A DNA stretch of 64,000 nucleotides, taken from contig DATMRS010000022.1 in the NCBI GenBank assembly GCA_035566015.1, positions 346,882 through 410,881 of the forward strand, written 5' to 3'. The stretch is from DATMRS01 sp035566015. Its GTDB lineage: Bacteria > Pseudomonadota > Alphaproteobacteria > Sphingomonadales > Sphingomonadaceae. Of this stretch, positions 8,576-19,300 are shown in pieces. The position numbers were made by a program, and so were the translations under genes. Positions within the stretch are counted from its first letter, which is position 1. Every line of letters begins with the position of its first letter. The notes below the pieces were generated by a model. That model worked only from the letters and a program-made list of their open reading frames with translations. It was not told where the DNA came from and made no database searches.

Positions 8576-10021
8576 TTAATCCTCGGCCGGGCGACGACGG
8601 ATCACGAGATTGCGTATCTCGGTCATGTCCTCCATCGCGAACCGAATACCCTCGCGGCCCAGCCCCGAATCCTTGACGCCGCCATAGGGCATGTTGTCGA
8701 CGCGATAGGAAGGCACGTCGTTGACGACGACGCCGCCGACTTCCAGCGCATCCCATGCGTCGAGCACCTTGAAGATGTCGCGCGTGAAGAGGCCCGCCTG
8801 CAAGCCGAACTTCGAATCGTTCACCATCTCCAGCGCTTCTTCCCAGCGCGAGAAGCGCTCGAAGAAGGCGACGGGGCCGAATGCTTCTTCGCGATTGAGC
8901 GCGCTGTCCGCCGGCACGCCTTCGAGCAGGGTTGCCTCCAGCATCGCGCCCTCGCACCTGCCTCCGCACAGCAAGGTCGCGCCCTTGGCGATGGCCTCCT
9001 TGACCCAGCCGTCGAGGCGCGCGGCTTCCTTCACGTCGATCATCGGGCCGACGAAGGTCTTCTCGTCATGCGGATCGCCCGCGACGAGTGTCTTCGTCTT
9101 CGCCACCAGCCTGTCGCGGAACGCTTCATAGACGCTGTCGTGGACGATGATCCGCTGGACGCCGATGCAGCTCTGGCCCGATTGATAGAAAGCGCCGAAG
9201 ACGGTGCGCTCCACCGCGTCGTCGAGATCGGCGTCCTTGTCGATCACCACCGCCGCATTGCCACCCAATTCCAGGATCACCTTCTTCTTGCCCGCACGTG
9301 CCTTCAGCGCCCAGCCCACATCGGGCGATCCGGTGAAGGACAGCAGCTTCAGCCGATCATCGGTGGTGAACAGGTCGGCCCCGTCACGGTGCGCGGGAAG
9401 GATCGAGAAAGCGCCCTTGGGCAGGTTCGTCTCGGCCAGCACTTCGCCCATGATGATTGCGCCCAGCGGGGTGCGGCTGGCGGGCTTCATCACGAAGGGG
9501 CAGCCCACCGCGATTGCCGGCGCCACCTTGTGCGCGGCGAGGTTCAGCGGGAAGTTGAACGGTGAGATGAAACTGACCGGCCCGATCGGCACGCGCTTCC
9601 ATATGCCCTGATAGCCCCTGGCGCGGGCTGAGATGTCGAGCGGCTGCACCTCGCCCGTCATGCGCACCGATTCCTCGGCGGCGATGCGGAAGGTATCGAT
9701 CAGGCGGCCGACCTCGCCGCGTGAATCGCGGATCGGCTTGCCCGCCTCGATGCAGAGTGCGTCCGCCAGTTCATCCGCCCTCTCGGTGAAGCGGGTGACG
9801 CAATGCTGGAGCACGGCCTGCCGCTCGTAGGAGGCCATGCGCGCCATCGGGCCGGCCGCCGCCACCGCCGCGGCGATGCCCGCGTCGATCGTCGCCGCAT
9901 CGGCCAGGGCGACGCGCGTGGCGACCTTGCCGCTGAACTTGTCGGTCACCTCCAGATCGGTGTTCGGCTGTTGCGGCTCGTTGGCGAGATAGAGCGGATA
10001 GATGTCCTTGAGGCCGGTCAT
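8576..10021 (-). CDS. NAD(P)-dependent aldehyde dehydrogenase
   Basis: This is a 481-residue member of the aldehyde dehydrogenase superfamily that oxidises an aldehyde to an acid in the cytoplasm. The catalytic set is complete: Asn156 in SPFNFPLN, Lys179 of the cofactor site in MKPAS, the general base Glu251 in LELGG and the nucleophile Cys285 in SGQSCIGVQR. The ATG at 10021 has a strong ribosome binding site (CCAGGAGG, 9 bases upstream). The frame is open further upstream into the neighbouring gene, but that extension has no support. It lies 17 bases downstream of the acetolactate-synthase-like gene, so the two are probably co-transcribed. Similarity to lactaldehyde, phosphonoacetaldehyde and NADP-GAPDH type enzymes is evident, but the substrate cannot be assigned. 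Confidence 0.9.
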   Translation of the reverse strand: MTGLKDIYPLYLANEPQQPNTDLEVTDKFSGKVATRVALADAATIDAGIAAAVAAAGPMARMASYERQAVLQHCVTRFTERADELADALCIEAGKPIRDSRGEVGRLIDTFRIAAEESVRMTGEVQPLDISARARGYQGIWKRVPIGPVSFISPFNFPLNLAAHKVAPAIAVGCPFVMKPASRTPLGAIIMGEVLAETNLPKGAFSILPAHRDGADLFTTDDRLKLLSFTGSPDVGWALKARAGKKKVILELGGNAAVVIDKDADLDDAVERTVFGAFYQSGQSCIGVQRIIVHDSVYEAFRDRLVAKTKTLVAGDPHDEKTFVGPMIDVKEAARLDGWVKEAIAKGATLLCGGRCEGAMLEATLLEGVPADSALNREEAFGPVAFFERFSRWEEALEMVNDSKFGLQAGLFTRDIFKVLDAWDALEVGGVVVNDVPSYRVDNMPYGGVKDSGLGREGIRFAMEDMTEIRNLVIRRRPAED

Positions 10022-10038
10022 GCGGGGTTCCTCCTGGT

Positions 10039-11685
10039 TCAGAGCTTCGCGCTCAGTTCCTTGAGTTCGTGATTGAGAATGCGGTCGTTGTCCGAATAAT
10101 CGACGGGGCAGTCGATCAGGTGGACCCCCGGCGTGTCGAGACAATGACGGAGCAGCGTGGGCAGCCCTTCCGCGCTTTCGACACGATGTCCGTTCGCCCC
10201 ATAGCTCTCGGCATATTTGACGAAGTCGGGATTGCCGTAGGTCAGCCCCCAATCGGCAAAACCCATGTTCGCCTGCTTCCAGCGAATCATGCCGTAGCTG
10301 CCGTCGTTCAGGATCAGGACCGTGATGTTGACGCCGAGGCGAACCGCCGTTTCCATCTCCTGACTGTTCATCATGAAGCCGCCGTCGCCGCAGACCGCGA
10401 TCACTTTGCGATCGGGATAGACCATCGCCGATGCGATCGCGGACGGCAGGCCCGCGCCCATCGAGGCGAGCGCATTGTCGAGCAGCACCGTGTTCGCCTG
10501 CCGCGCGGCATAATTGCGGGCAAACCAGATTTTATAGACGCCATTGTCGAGCGCGACGATGCCGTCCGCCGGCATCGCCTCCCGGATCGCGCGGACGAGG
10601 CAGGGCGGATAGATCGGAAAGCGATCGTCGCAATCGATGCCGGCGGTATGCGCCTTCTCCGCCTCGCGCGCGGCCAGCATGCGATCGAACCGCCAGGCGG
10701 GGGACGGGACGATATCCTCCTTCATCTGCCAGATGGCGTTGGCGATATCGCCGATCACCTCGATCTGCGGGAAATAGACGGGGTCCACCTCGGCCGAACG
10801 CGAGGAGATGTGGATCACCTGCGTGCCGCCCTGCCGCATGAAGAAGGGCGGCTTCTCGATCACGTCGTGGCCGACATTGACGATGACGTCCGCCGCCTCG
10901 ATCGCCTTATGGACGAAATCGCCCGACGACAGCGCCGCGCAGCCGAGGAATTTGGGGTGCAGTTCGTCGATCACGCCCTTGCCGAGCTGGGTGGTGACGA
11001 AGGGGATGCCGGTCTTTTCGATGAATTGAAGGAGCATGCGCCCCGTCATCGTCCGGTTCGCGCCCGCGCCGATCACCAGTACGGGCGATTTCGCGCCCTC
11101 CAGCTTCTTCACCGCCGCGCGTACCGCCTTGGGATCGGCCGAGGGACGGCGCACGAGACTGCGCTTCAGCGGCACGCTGTCCGTGGTTTCTTCGGCGACG
11201 TCCTCGGGAAACTCGATATGGGTGGCGCCGGGTTTCTCCTCCTCGGCGAGGCGGAAGGCTTCGCGCACGCGGCTGGGAATGTTGTCGGCCGAGGCGAGCT
11301 GGTGGGTGAATTTGGTGATCGGCCGCATCATGTCGACCACGTCGAGGATCTGGAAGCGACCCTGCTTCGATTTCTTGATCGGCTTCTGCCCCGTAATCAT
11401 CAGCATCGGCATGCCGCCCAGATTGGCATAGGCCGCCGCCGTCACGAGGTTGGTCGCCCCCGGCCCGAGCGTGGAGAGGCAGACGCCCGTCTTGCCGGTG
11501 TGGCGGCCATAGGTCGACGCCATGAAGCCCGCGCCCTGCTCGTGCCGGGTGAGGATCAGCTTGATCGATTTCGATCGCGACAGGCTGTCGAGGAAGTCGA
11601 GATTCTCCTCGCCGGGAACGCCGAAGACATATTCGACCTCCTCTTCCTCCAGGCATTGGATGAGCAGATCGGATGCCTTCGTCAT
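10039..11685 (-). CDS. Acetolactate synthase-like ThDP-dependent enzyme
   Basis: The protein has 548 residues in the three-domain layout of ThDP enzymes. The N-terminal PYR domain has the activating Glu49 in RHEQGAGFMA. The central domain has a nucleotide-like Rossmann pattern (VLVIGAGANRT). The C-terminal PP domain has the ThDP/Mg motif starting GDGGFMMN and ending in LNDGSYGMI. Acetolactate synthase condenses two pyruvates, and the absence of a neighbouring ilvN-type regulatory subunit points to a catabolic, single-subunit type. It is paired with an aldehyde dehydrogenase 17 bases downstream, which would also fit a 2-keto acid decarboxylase-like route. The start ATG follows GGGGGGAAAT. The family is secure; the physiological reaction is not. 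Confidence 0.85.
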   Translation of the reverse strand: MTKASDLLIQCLEEEEVEYVFGVPGEENLDFLDSLSRSKSIKLILTRHEQGAGFMASTYGRHTGKTGVCLSTLGPGATNLVTAAAYANLGGMPMLMITGQKPIKKSKQGRFQILDVVDMMRPITKFTHQLASADNIPSRVREAFRLAEEEKPGATHIEFPEDVAEETTDSVPLKRSLVRRPSADPKAVRAAVKKLEGAKSPVLVIGAGANRTMTGRMLLQFIEKTGIPFVTTQLGKGVIDELHPKFLGCAALSSGDFVHKAIEAADVIVNVGHDVIEKPPFFMRQGGTQVIHISSRSAEVDPVYFPQIEVIGDIANAIWQMKEDIVPSPAWRFDRMLAAREAEKAHTAGIDCDDRFPIYPPCLVRAIREAMPADGIVALDNGVYKIWFARNYAARQANTVLLDNALASMGAGLPSAIASAMVYPDRKVIAVCGDGGFMMNSQEMETAVRLGVNITVLILNDGSYGMIRWKQANMGFADWGLTYGNPDFVKYAESYGANGHRVESAEGLPTLLRHCLDTPGVHLIDCPVDYSDNDRILNHELKELSAKL

Positions 11686-11762
11686 ATTTCCCCCCTATGT
11701 CAGCCCGCCGTCCTTTGCCGGGCGACCAGGCGTGTCTGGTTGACGATCCGTAACGATATGGG

Positions 11763-13295
11763 TCAGTCCGAAAGATCGACCCGCCATTCCCAACGCAGCG
11801 GATCGCCATCCATCAGATCGATGCCCGCCGCCGTCAGCCTGTCACGGATCGCGTCGCTTTGCGCATAATCCTTTGCCGCGCGGGCCGCCTGCCGCTCGGC
11901 CAGCGCGGCCTCCACTTCGTCCTCGCGCAAGGTTGCGTCCGTGGGCCTGATCCGCAGCGCGGCGCGATCGAGCGTCACGAGACCGAGGCCGAGAACGAGA
12001 TCCATCGTCGCGATCAATCGCAGCCGTTCCGCGGGCTGGATCGTCTTCGCGGCCAGCGTCTCTTCAAGCAGGGGCAGCGCGCGCGGGATCATCAGATCGG
12101 CCGAAACCGCTTCGTCGAACCGGGCGAGAAGGCCGAGGGCGGGGGCCGACAGCCCCGTTTCGAGCGCCTCGCGCTGGAAGGCATAGCTGGCGCCGCGCGT
12201 TGCGTCGGCTTCTTCGATCAGCCGCTGCCAATCCTGTGGTCCGGCCTTGTCCCGCAACTGCGTCACGCCGATCGCGAGCCGTTTCAGCCGGGTCATCGCA
12301 GCGGCGAGACTTTCGGGCGAGAATTCGAGTTCGCTACGGTAATGGGCAGAAAGGCAGAGCAGGCGATAGGCAAGCGGCGGCACCCCGCGATCGACCAAAG
12401 ATTGCAGCGTCGCGAAGCCACCCTTGGACTTGGACATCTTGCCGCCGCGATCGATCAGGAAATTATTGTGCATCCAGATGTTCGCGCCGGTCTTCCCCGT
12501 GCCGGTGAACGCCTGGTTCTGCGCGATCTCGTTGACGTGATGGATTTCGCGATGATCGATCCCGCCGGTGTGGATGTCGAACTGCTCGCCCAGATATTTC
12601 ATGCTCATGACCGAGCATTCGAGGTGCCAGCCCGGCGCGCCGACGCCCCAGGGCGATGCCCATTCCATCTGCCGCCGGCTTCCTTCGGGGGAGCGTCGCC
12701 AGATCGCGAAATCGGCGGGGTTGCGCTTGCCCGCGACGACATCGATCCGGCCCACCTCGCCATCGCTGCGCTCGCCCGCCAGCCGGCCGTAATCGGGCAC
12801 CTTCGACGTGTCGAAATAGAGGCCGCTGTCCAGCTCGTAGGTCACGCCCCCGATCGCACGGGCGAAGCCGATCATGTCCTGGATATGGTCGGTCGCGACG
12901 CTCCACAAAGTCGGCTCGCGAATGCCCAGCCGCTTCAGGTCGGTCTTGAAGGCGTCGGTGTAGAAGGCGGCGATTTCCCAGATGTCCTTGCCCGTCCGCT
13001 CGGCGGCCGCCTCCATCTTGTCGTCGCCTTCGTCGGCGTCGGAGGTCAGATGTCCGACGTCGGTGATGTTGATGACATGGGTGGTCGGCCAGCCCTTCCA
13101 GTTCAGCGTGCGGCGCAGCGTATCAGTGAAGACATAGGCGCGCAGGTTGCCGAGATGGGCGAAATTATAGACCGTTGGCCCGCAACTGTAGAGCCGCGCC
13201 ATCGCCGGATCGATCGGGGCGAAGCGCTCCATCGCCCGTGTCAGGCTGTTGAAGAGCGTCAGGGGCTGGCCGGCAGGGAGAGGGGGGGGCGTCAT
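11763..13295 (-). CDS. cysS: Cysteinyl-tRNA synthetase
   Basis: The 510-residue enzyme charges tRNA-Cys with cysteine. Class I hallmarks are present: the HIGH variant in YNFAHLGNLRAY, the KMSKS loop (KMSKSKGG), and the zinc ligands including Cys38 (YSCGPTVYNF) and the Cys in WHLECSVMS. The helical anticodon-binding region lies at the C-terminus. An in-frame start 84 bases upstream (13379) would overlap the preceding gene and add a low-complexity Arg/Pro tail. The ATG at 13295, preceded by GGGCGGGCGG, is preferred. It lies downstream of the exoprotein gene with a 55-base gap. Confidence 0.96.
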   Translation of the reverse strand: MTPPPLPAGQPLTLFNSLTRAMERFAPIDPAMARLYSCGPTVYNFAHLGNLRAYVFTDTLRRTLNWKGWPTTHVINITDVGHLTSDADEGDDKMEAAAERTGKDIWEIAAFYTDAFKTDLKRLGIREPTLWSVATDHIQDMIGFARAIGGVTYELDSGLYFDTSKVPDYGRLAGERSDGEVGRIDVVAGKRNPADFAIWRRSPEGSRRQMEWASPWGVGAPGWHLECSVMSMKYLGEQFDIHTGGIDHREIHHVNEIAQNQAFTGTGKTGANIWMHNNFLIDRGGKMSKSKGGFATLQSLVDRGVPPLAYRLLCLSAHYRSELEFSPESLAAAMTRLKRLAIGVTQLRDKAGPQDWQRLIEEADATRGASYAFQREALETGLSAPALGLLARFDEAVSADLMIPRALPLLEETLAAKTIQPAERLRLIATMDLVLGLGLVTLDRAALRIRPTDATLREDEVEAALAERQAARAAKDYAQSDAIRDRLTAAGIDLMDGDPLRWEWRVDLSD

Positions 13296-13350
13296 TCCGC
13301 CCGCCCTAATCGCCGGCAGGGCGGCGGGCAAGCGGGCGGGTGGCGTCCGG

Positions 13351-16300
13351 TCACGGGGCGTTGCCGTCCTGCTCGTCATCGTCGCGACGCGTGCTCGTCA
13401 CCTGCTGATCGATATCGCCGGGCATCCCCAAGCCGTCGCCACCCGACCAGAATTGCTCGTTGCCGGCGCCCGTCACCGGATCGTCGATCAACGGCGTGAC
13501 GCCGAGGCCGTCAAAGTCGGGCAGGTCGATCAGCGGTGTGCTGAGCCGTTGGATCGTGCCCGGTGCGTCGCCCGAGGGATCATTCTCGTCGGCCGGCGTG
13601 AGGACCGTGCCGATCACGTCCTGAACGGGGGGCAGCACTCCGTTATCGATCGCCTGACAGGAGGTGGAGACGATCAGGCAGCCATTTGCGGTCGAGGTCC
13701 GGTCGAAACGGGCTGCCGTGCCGTCCGGCGCGCCGACCGTCAGCAGCGGGATCAGGTCGCTCCCGGTGACAAACGTTCCCGTCGCGCCCAACTGGCGTCC
13801 GTTGATCGCGATCTGGGTTTGCGGCGCCGTGGTGATGATGGTGACGCCGCCGGCGCCGACCGTGAAGCCGGCATGCGAGGCGGCATCGGATGCCGCGCCG
13901 CCGCTATTCTGGATGAGCAGACCAATTCCCGCGCGAAACTCCATCGCATTGGCCTGTAGATAGCCTTCCGGTTTCACCTCGCCGTCATTGGTGTCGAGAC
14001 GATCCGATTTGGCGCTGGCCGAGGATAATCGGCCGAGCGCGTCGATTGCCTGCTGGCTGGCGACAGTGATGGTGTTCGCCGCCAGCGAGAGGCGACCGGC
14101 AAGATTTTCACTCTCGCCGAAGAGGCCGATCGATCCGGTCGGCGTCACCACATCGATCCGGTCGGTTGCCCCGATCGCGAGCGTATCGCCCGCCGCCGCG
14201 CCGTGCATCGTCACCGCGCCCTGAACACGCACGGATCGCCCCCCCTGGATCAGGAAGGCGGCGTTGTTCCCAACGAGATTGCCGCCATTCGCCGCTGCGC
14301 TGCCGAGCAGGTCGAGCGTGTCGATCACCGTGTCACCATCGGCATCGGGGGCGATGATGCTGATCCGGTTCGCCCGCGTCCGCGCGACCTCCGCATTGGA
14401 GAGCGAATAGGCGTCGTCATGCTTTTCGCCGCCGATGAACGTCTGACCGGCGCGATTGGTGAAGGTTAGCGTCTGCGTATCGGTGTTGCCGACGCTGCCC
14501 CCCGGGCCGATGGCGATGGCCGCCGATCGCAGGTCGATCGCCAGCCCCTGAACGGTGCCGTCGATTTCGATGCTGCCCGCGTCGATCGAGACATTGTCGG
14601 TGGGGCCGCCGGCCAGCAGCAGGGAGAAGGCCCCCGGAGAAACCGGAGCGGTCATGCCCGATCCGACGCTCGATCCCTCGGCCAGTCTCACCGCATTCCC
14701 GGCGGTGAGGCCCACACCCGAATTGGCATCTATGCTTGCGCCGCCCAGCAGTTCGACATCGCCGTCGGACGCGATCTCCACCGATCCGCCACGCACCACC
14801 TGGGCGATGCGGACGAGCGGCGTGGCCGATGCGTCACCCTGGTCCGATACCGCCCGCAGCCGGACGACGCTGTCGCTGCCGCTTGCGGTTACGTTGTTGA
14901 CCTCGAGCGTGCCGCCGGCTTGCAGGTCGATCCCGGATGCGGCCGCAAGCTGGGAGGCCGACAGGTTGCCCGCTGCAGTCGTCGTGATCCCGCCGCCCGC
15001 ATTGGCGGTGCCCACGGTCAGATCGTTGGTGGCGCCGAGGAGGATATCGCCCGTCGCCGTCGCGCTCTCTACGTTCAATTCCGTCGCGTTGATCGACAGG
15101 TCGCCGACGGTCGCCTCGGCAGAAGCGATGGTGACGGCATGGGAGGCGTTGACGCTGACGCTCGATCCGCGCGCGCTCAGCGCACCGCCGATCTGCGCAT
15201 CGTCGCCGATCACAAGCGCGCCATCGCTGCTCAGTGCAGCATCGCCCGTGAGGACGAGACGACCCAAGCTGATCGCGCCGGCGTCGATCTGGAACGATCC
15301 CTGACCCACCGACAAGGTGTCCGCGATCGTTACCGCGCCCGACACGTTCAATCCGTTTGCAGTGATGAGTGTCCCGGCGGCATCGAGCTGATCGAGCGCC
15401 CCGCCGGTGCGGATCGAAGCGAGCGTGAGGCCGCCATCGCCCAGATAAAGCCCCGCATCGCTGGTTGTTTCGATCGTTGCCGCCGCGCCCATGATTCCGT
15501 GTGCGGCGAGGAGCTGGACGCTGCCATTGCCCGCCAGCGTGATGGTGCCGGGGAGAAGAAGGCGGCCGCCGCTCGCGTCGAGACGCAGCGGGCCGTTGAC
15601 CTCGAACCGGTGCGTTGCCCCGTCTGCCTTGCCAATCGCGATATCACCCTGCGAAAGGACCGTCGCGCTGCCGACTGTGCCGTCGGCAATGCGAACCGCA
15701 CTCGGCGGCGTCGGCGAGTAAGAGGTGTCGCCAATGCTGAGCCCGCCCGTCAGGTTGACGGTGCCGAGGCAGACGTTGCCCTGTAGGCAATCCGCCGATA
15801 GCTGGCCCCCGTCATTCGATTGGCTGGCGTCTGATACGGGCGCGTCGTTCACTTCGACGAGCAGGCTGCGGCCGCTGATCGTCCCTTCCACCTGAATCGC
15901 GCCGGCGGAGAGCAGGATCGGGCGATCCCCCGCGTCGATCGAGCCGTCGGCGATGATGGCGCTCACATTGCCGGGATCGGGTTCATAGCCGATCGGCGTC
16001 TGCCCCGCCGTGATAAACAAGCCCGCCGCGGTGCCGAGGTTGTCGGGCTCCAGGCCGGTCGGGTCGGGCAGGGGGTTCGCCGCTGCCACGATGGCGCCAT
16101 GGATCAGGACGTCGTCGCCCGCGTCGATCGTCACGCGATTGTCGGACTGGATGCGCCCGGTCGCGGCGACGGTGACGTCGCGTCCCGCCTTTATGTCGAT
16201 CGTGCCTGCCGTGTTGAGCGTGCCGGTGACGGTGATGTTGCCATCGGCATAGATAGGCGAATCGGTCGCGCCGGCGAGAAGCAGGATCGACGGCGCCACG

Positions 16301-19300
16301 GGCGGTGCGGCCGGATCATCGCCCGTCGTCACCGGCGCCAGCGTCGTTGCATCGCTGATCGTCATATATGCGTGTGATATCGCGGTGATCGAATTGCCGG
16401 CCTCAAGCGCCGCGGCATTCAGATTGTCCGCGGTGATGTCGATCGAATCGGCCGCGCGGAGCAGGCTGCCCGGCGAGGAGAGGAGGTCGCCATAGGCGCT
16501 CGCAACGATGGATTGTGCCGACAGGGTGGGCGTCGGAATCGCCGTCTGCCCGGCATGATCGACCCGGATCGAATCGCCGAAGAGATAGAGCTGCTGCTCG
16601 CCGATTATGCCGGCCGCGCCGGTGCCGTGAACGGCGATGTTGCGGTCGGTCGAGAAGGTGGCATCGCCCTGAAACCGGACTGGCCCGCCCTGTGCAGTGA
16701 GCTCGATTGCCGCCGGGCCGCCGGCGACGCCGCTGACCGTTGCGTAGAAGCTGAGCCCCTCTGACGGGACTTCCGGATTATAGCCGAAGAGGATCGCACC
16801 CGCCGGATCGGCGCTTGCGTTTCGAATGCCGATATATCCGGCCGTGTCGCCGCTCGCGTCGAGTGAGACAAGGCCGGTCGTCAGCGCGCCATAAGCGCCC
16901 GAAGCGGCATCGGCGATATCGATCAGGATCGTGCCGCCATCGCCTTCATTGTCGCCCGTCGCTGTCGCGGAAAGCGTCGTGTCGCCGGTTTTGAGACTGC
17001 CGCCCGCGGCACCGATGCGGACATAGCCGCCTTCATTCGATGCGGTTGCGCTGGCGGTCGTCGTGCCGACGCCGTTTGCGCCGCCTTGGCCGTTTGCCGA
17101 TGCGGTGAGCGACGCCAGCGTGATTTGGCCGCCATCGCTGACTTCGACATGCACGCCTTCATTGCCACCGCCCAGCGCGCCGCCACCGAGACCTTGTCCA
17201 CCCGCCGCGCCGACGGCGAAATCGGAAGTGCCGCCGTTGCCGCCCAGGCCGTCGGCCGAGAGGGTGGCTGAGTCCACTTCGATCGTGCCCGTGCCCGTGG
17301 CGAGGATCGCTGTCTGTCCGCCCTGGCCGCTGCCAGCCAGCCCACCATTGCCGCTGGTGCCCGTGCCGTAGCCGAACTCGTCGGTGAGTTCGAGCGCATT
17401 ACCTCCCTGGCCGCCTGTGCCGACTGCGTCGAGCGTCAGCGTGCCGAGAGCGATCGCGCCGCCGCCGGTTTCGAGCCGGGCAAAGCCGCCCGTTCCAGCG
17501 CCGCCGCTCCCGCCATCGATGAAACTGTCGGAGCCATAGCCAAATTCGTTGCCGCCGCCGTCTGCGCCCGTCCCATTCGCATTGATCGTCGCGCTGTCTG
17601 CAATGATGCTGCCGCCATTTGCGATGATCGCTGCGTTGCCACCGATGCCCGCCCCGCCATTGCTGACGCTGAAGCCTTCGCCGCCGTCACCGCCGCCGGT
17701 GCCTGCGGCCGACACGGTGATGATGCCCGCCTGGAATGTACCGCCATTGTCGGTTTCGAGGCGCGCCGTACCGCCCCGGCCGATGCCTCCGGTCGCGCCT
17801 TCGCCGCTCGCTCCGCCGCTGCCGTCGGCGGTGAGGGACGCATTGCCGCCCACCGTGATCGTGCCGCCATCGGCGAGGATGGTGGCCGTGCCCCCCGTGC
17901 CGTCGCCACCGTCACCGCTGAAGGCATAGCCGCCATAGGCCTGTGCATCGAGCGCGAGATCGCCGCTGATGGCGAGCGTGCCGCCTGATCCTGCCCGGAT
18001 CGAGGCGCTGCCGCCGACGATCGGCGGAGGCGTCGTGTCGCCCGACTCACTGCTCAAATAACCATAGGTGGTCAGCGAAAGATTGCCGCCGACGGTCATC
18101 GAGGCGCCATCCTGCACGACGGCCGCGACGCTGCCGACGATCGCCTCCCCCGATGCATCATACATGTTCGACGTCAGTGAGACATTGCTGGCCGCGGTGA
18201 CGGAGGACCCCGTAAAGGCAGTGAGCGTGGCGTTTCGCCCCGCATAGAAATCGACGGCGCGATCGAACGCCAATGTGGCGCCGCCCAATGTATGAGCATT
18301 GATATCCGTTACCGCATTGACGTTGAGCGGGGACAGGAAATGGCCGCCGGCAATCTCTATATTGGCGTCCACGCCCGGCGTCGGCTGTCCGCTCGCATAA
18401 ACATAGGGGGCGGACGATGAAGAGAAGCTGTAGCTGCCGACGTCATTGCCGGCAGAAAGGATGATGCCGCCGTCGACGAGGGTCGCGTCGCTCGCGTCGA
18501 AGCCGACATCGCCGCCGACCAGCATCGTGATCGCATTATTCTTCGGAATGGCGACCATGTAGATCTGGCGCGCGTCGCCATAAGAGGAGGACGCAGCCCC
18601 GGTGGTGGCGCCGGTATGCGAGAATGTCACCGAATCAGCCGCGCTGCCGTCGGTTTCGGAGCCCGACTGGACCGAAATGTCGAACAGGCCCTGGTGGATC
18701 GTGATGTCCACCGCCTCGGCCGCGACATAGGCCGCCGACCCGTTGACGTTTACCTTGCCCGCCATGTCGATGCGCGGCGACACCAGCGCCACATAGGCGT
18801 TTGCGCCGGTGGCGCGGATCGAGGATTCGCCCGCCGCATCGGGCGCCACGATGCTGATCTTCGCGCGGCTGCCCGGCGTCGCGGCGAAGGAATAGCTTCC
18901 ATTGCTGGCGAGGAAACTGTCGACATCAGTATCGAGCGTGGTGAGGCCGAGGCTGCCGACGTCGAAGCGGCCGGTGGCGCCGACGATGATGCCGCCGGGG
19001 CTGTAGAACCAGATATTGCCGCCGGTCTGCCCGCCGGCCGGGCCGATGAAGCTCTGCGTCGTCCCGTTGAACGAGATGCTGTTGGCCGGATCGGTGGGGA
19101 CGATGCGGTTCAGCACCGTATAATCGCCGCCGCTGCTCTGGAAAATGGCGGTGGTGCCGGCATTCTGAAACGAGATCACGCCATTGCCGTCAGGCGTGCC
19201 GGTGGGCGTCCAGTTGATCGCGGCAGTTGGCCCCGTCACGGTAACGACCGTCTGGCCCGGCGTGCCCTGATTGACGGTCGCCCCCGAAATCGGATTGGCC

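Noticed and set aside
10069..11868. A 599-codon plus-strand frame
   Set aside because: It lies opposite the acetolactate-synthase-like gene whose ThDP and Glu motifs are intact; the plus product has His/Arg-rich low-complexity text only.
11859..13499. A 546-codon plus-strand frame
   Set aside because: Antisense to cysS; no recognisable protein features.
16900..18100. Possible CRISPR-like or tandem DNA repeats
   Set aside because: The repetition is coding (Gly-rich TpsA units), imperfect and without uniform spacers.
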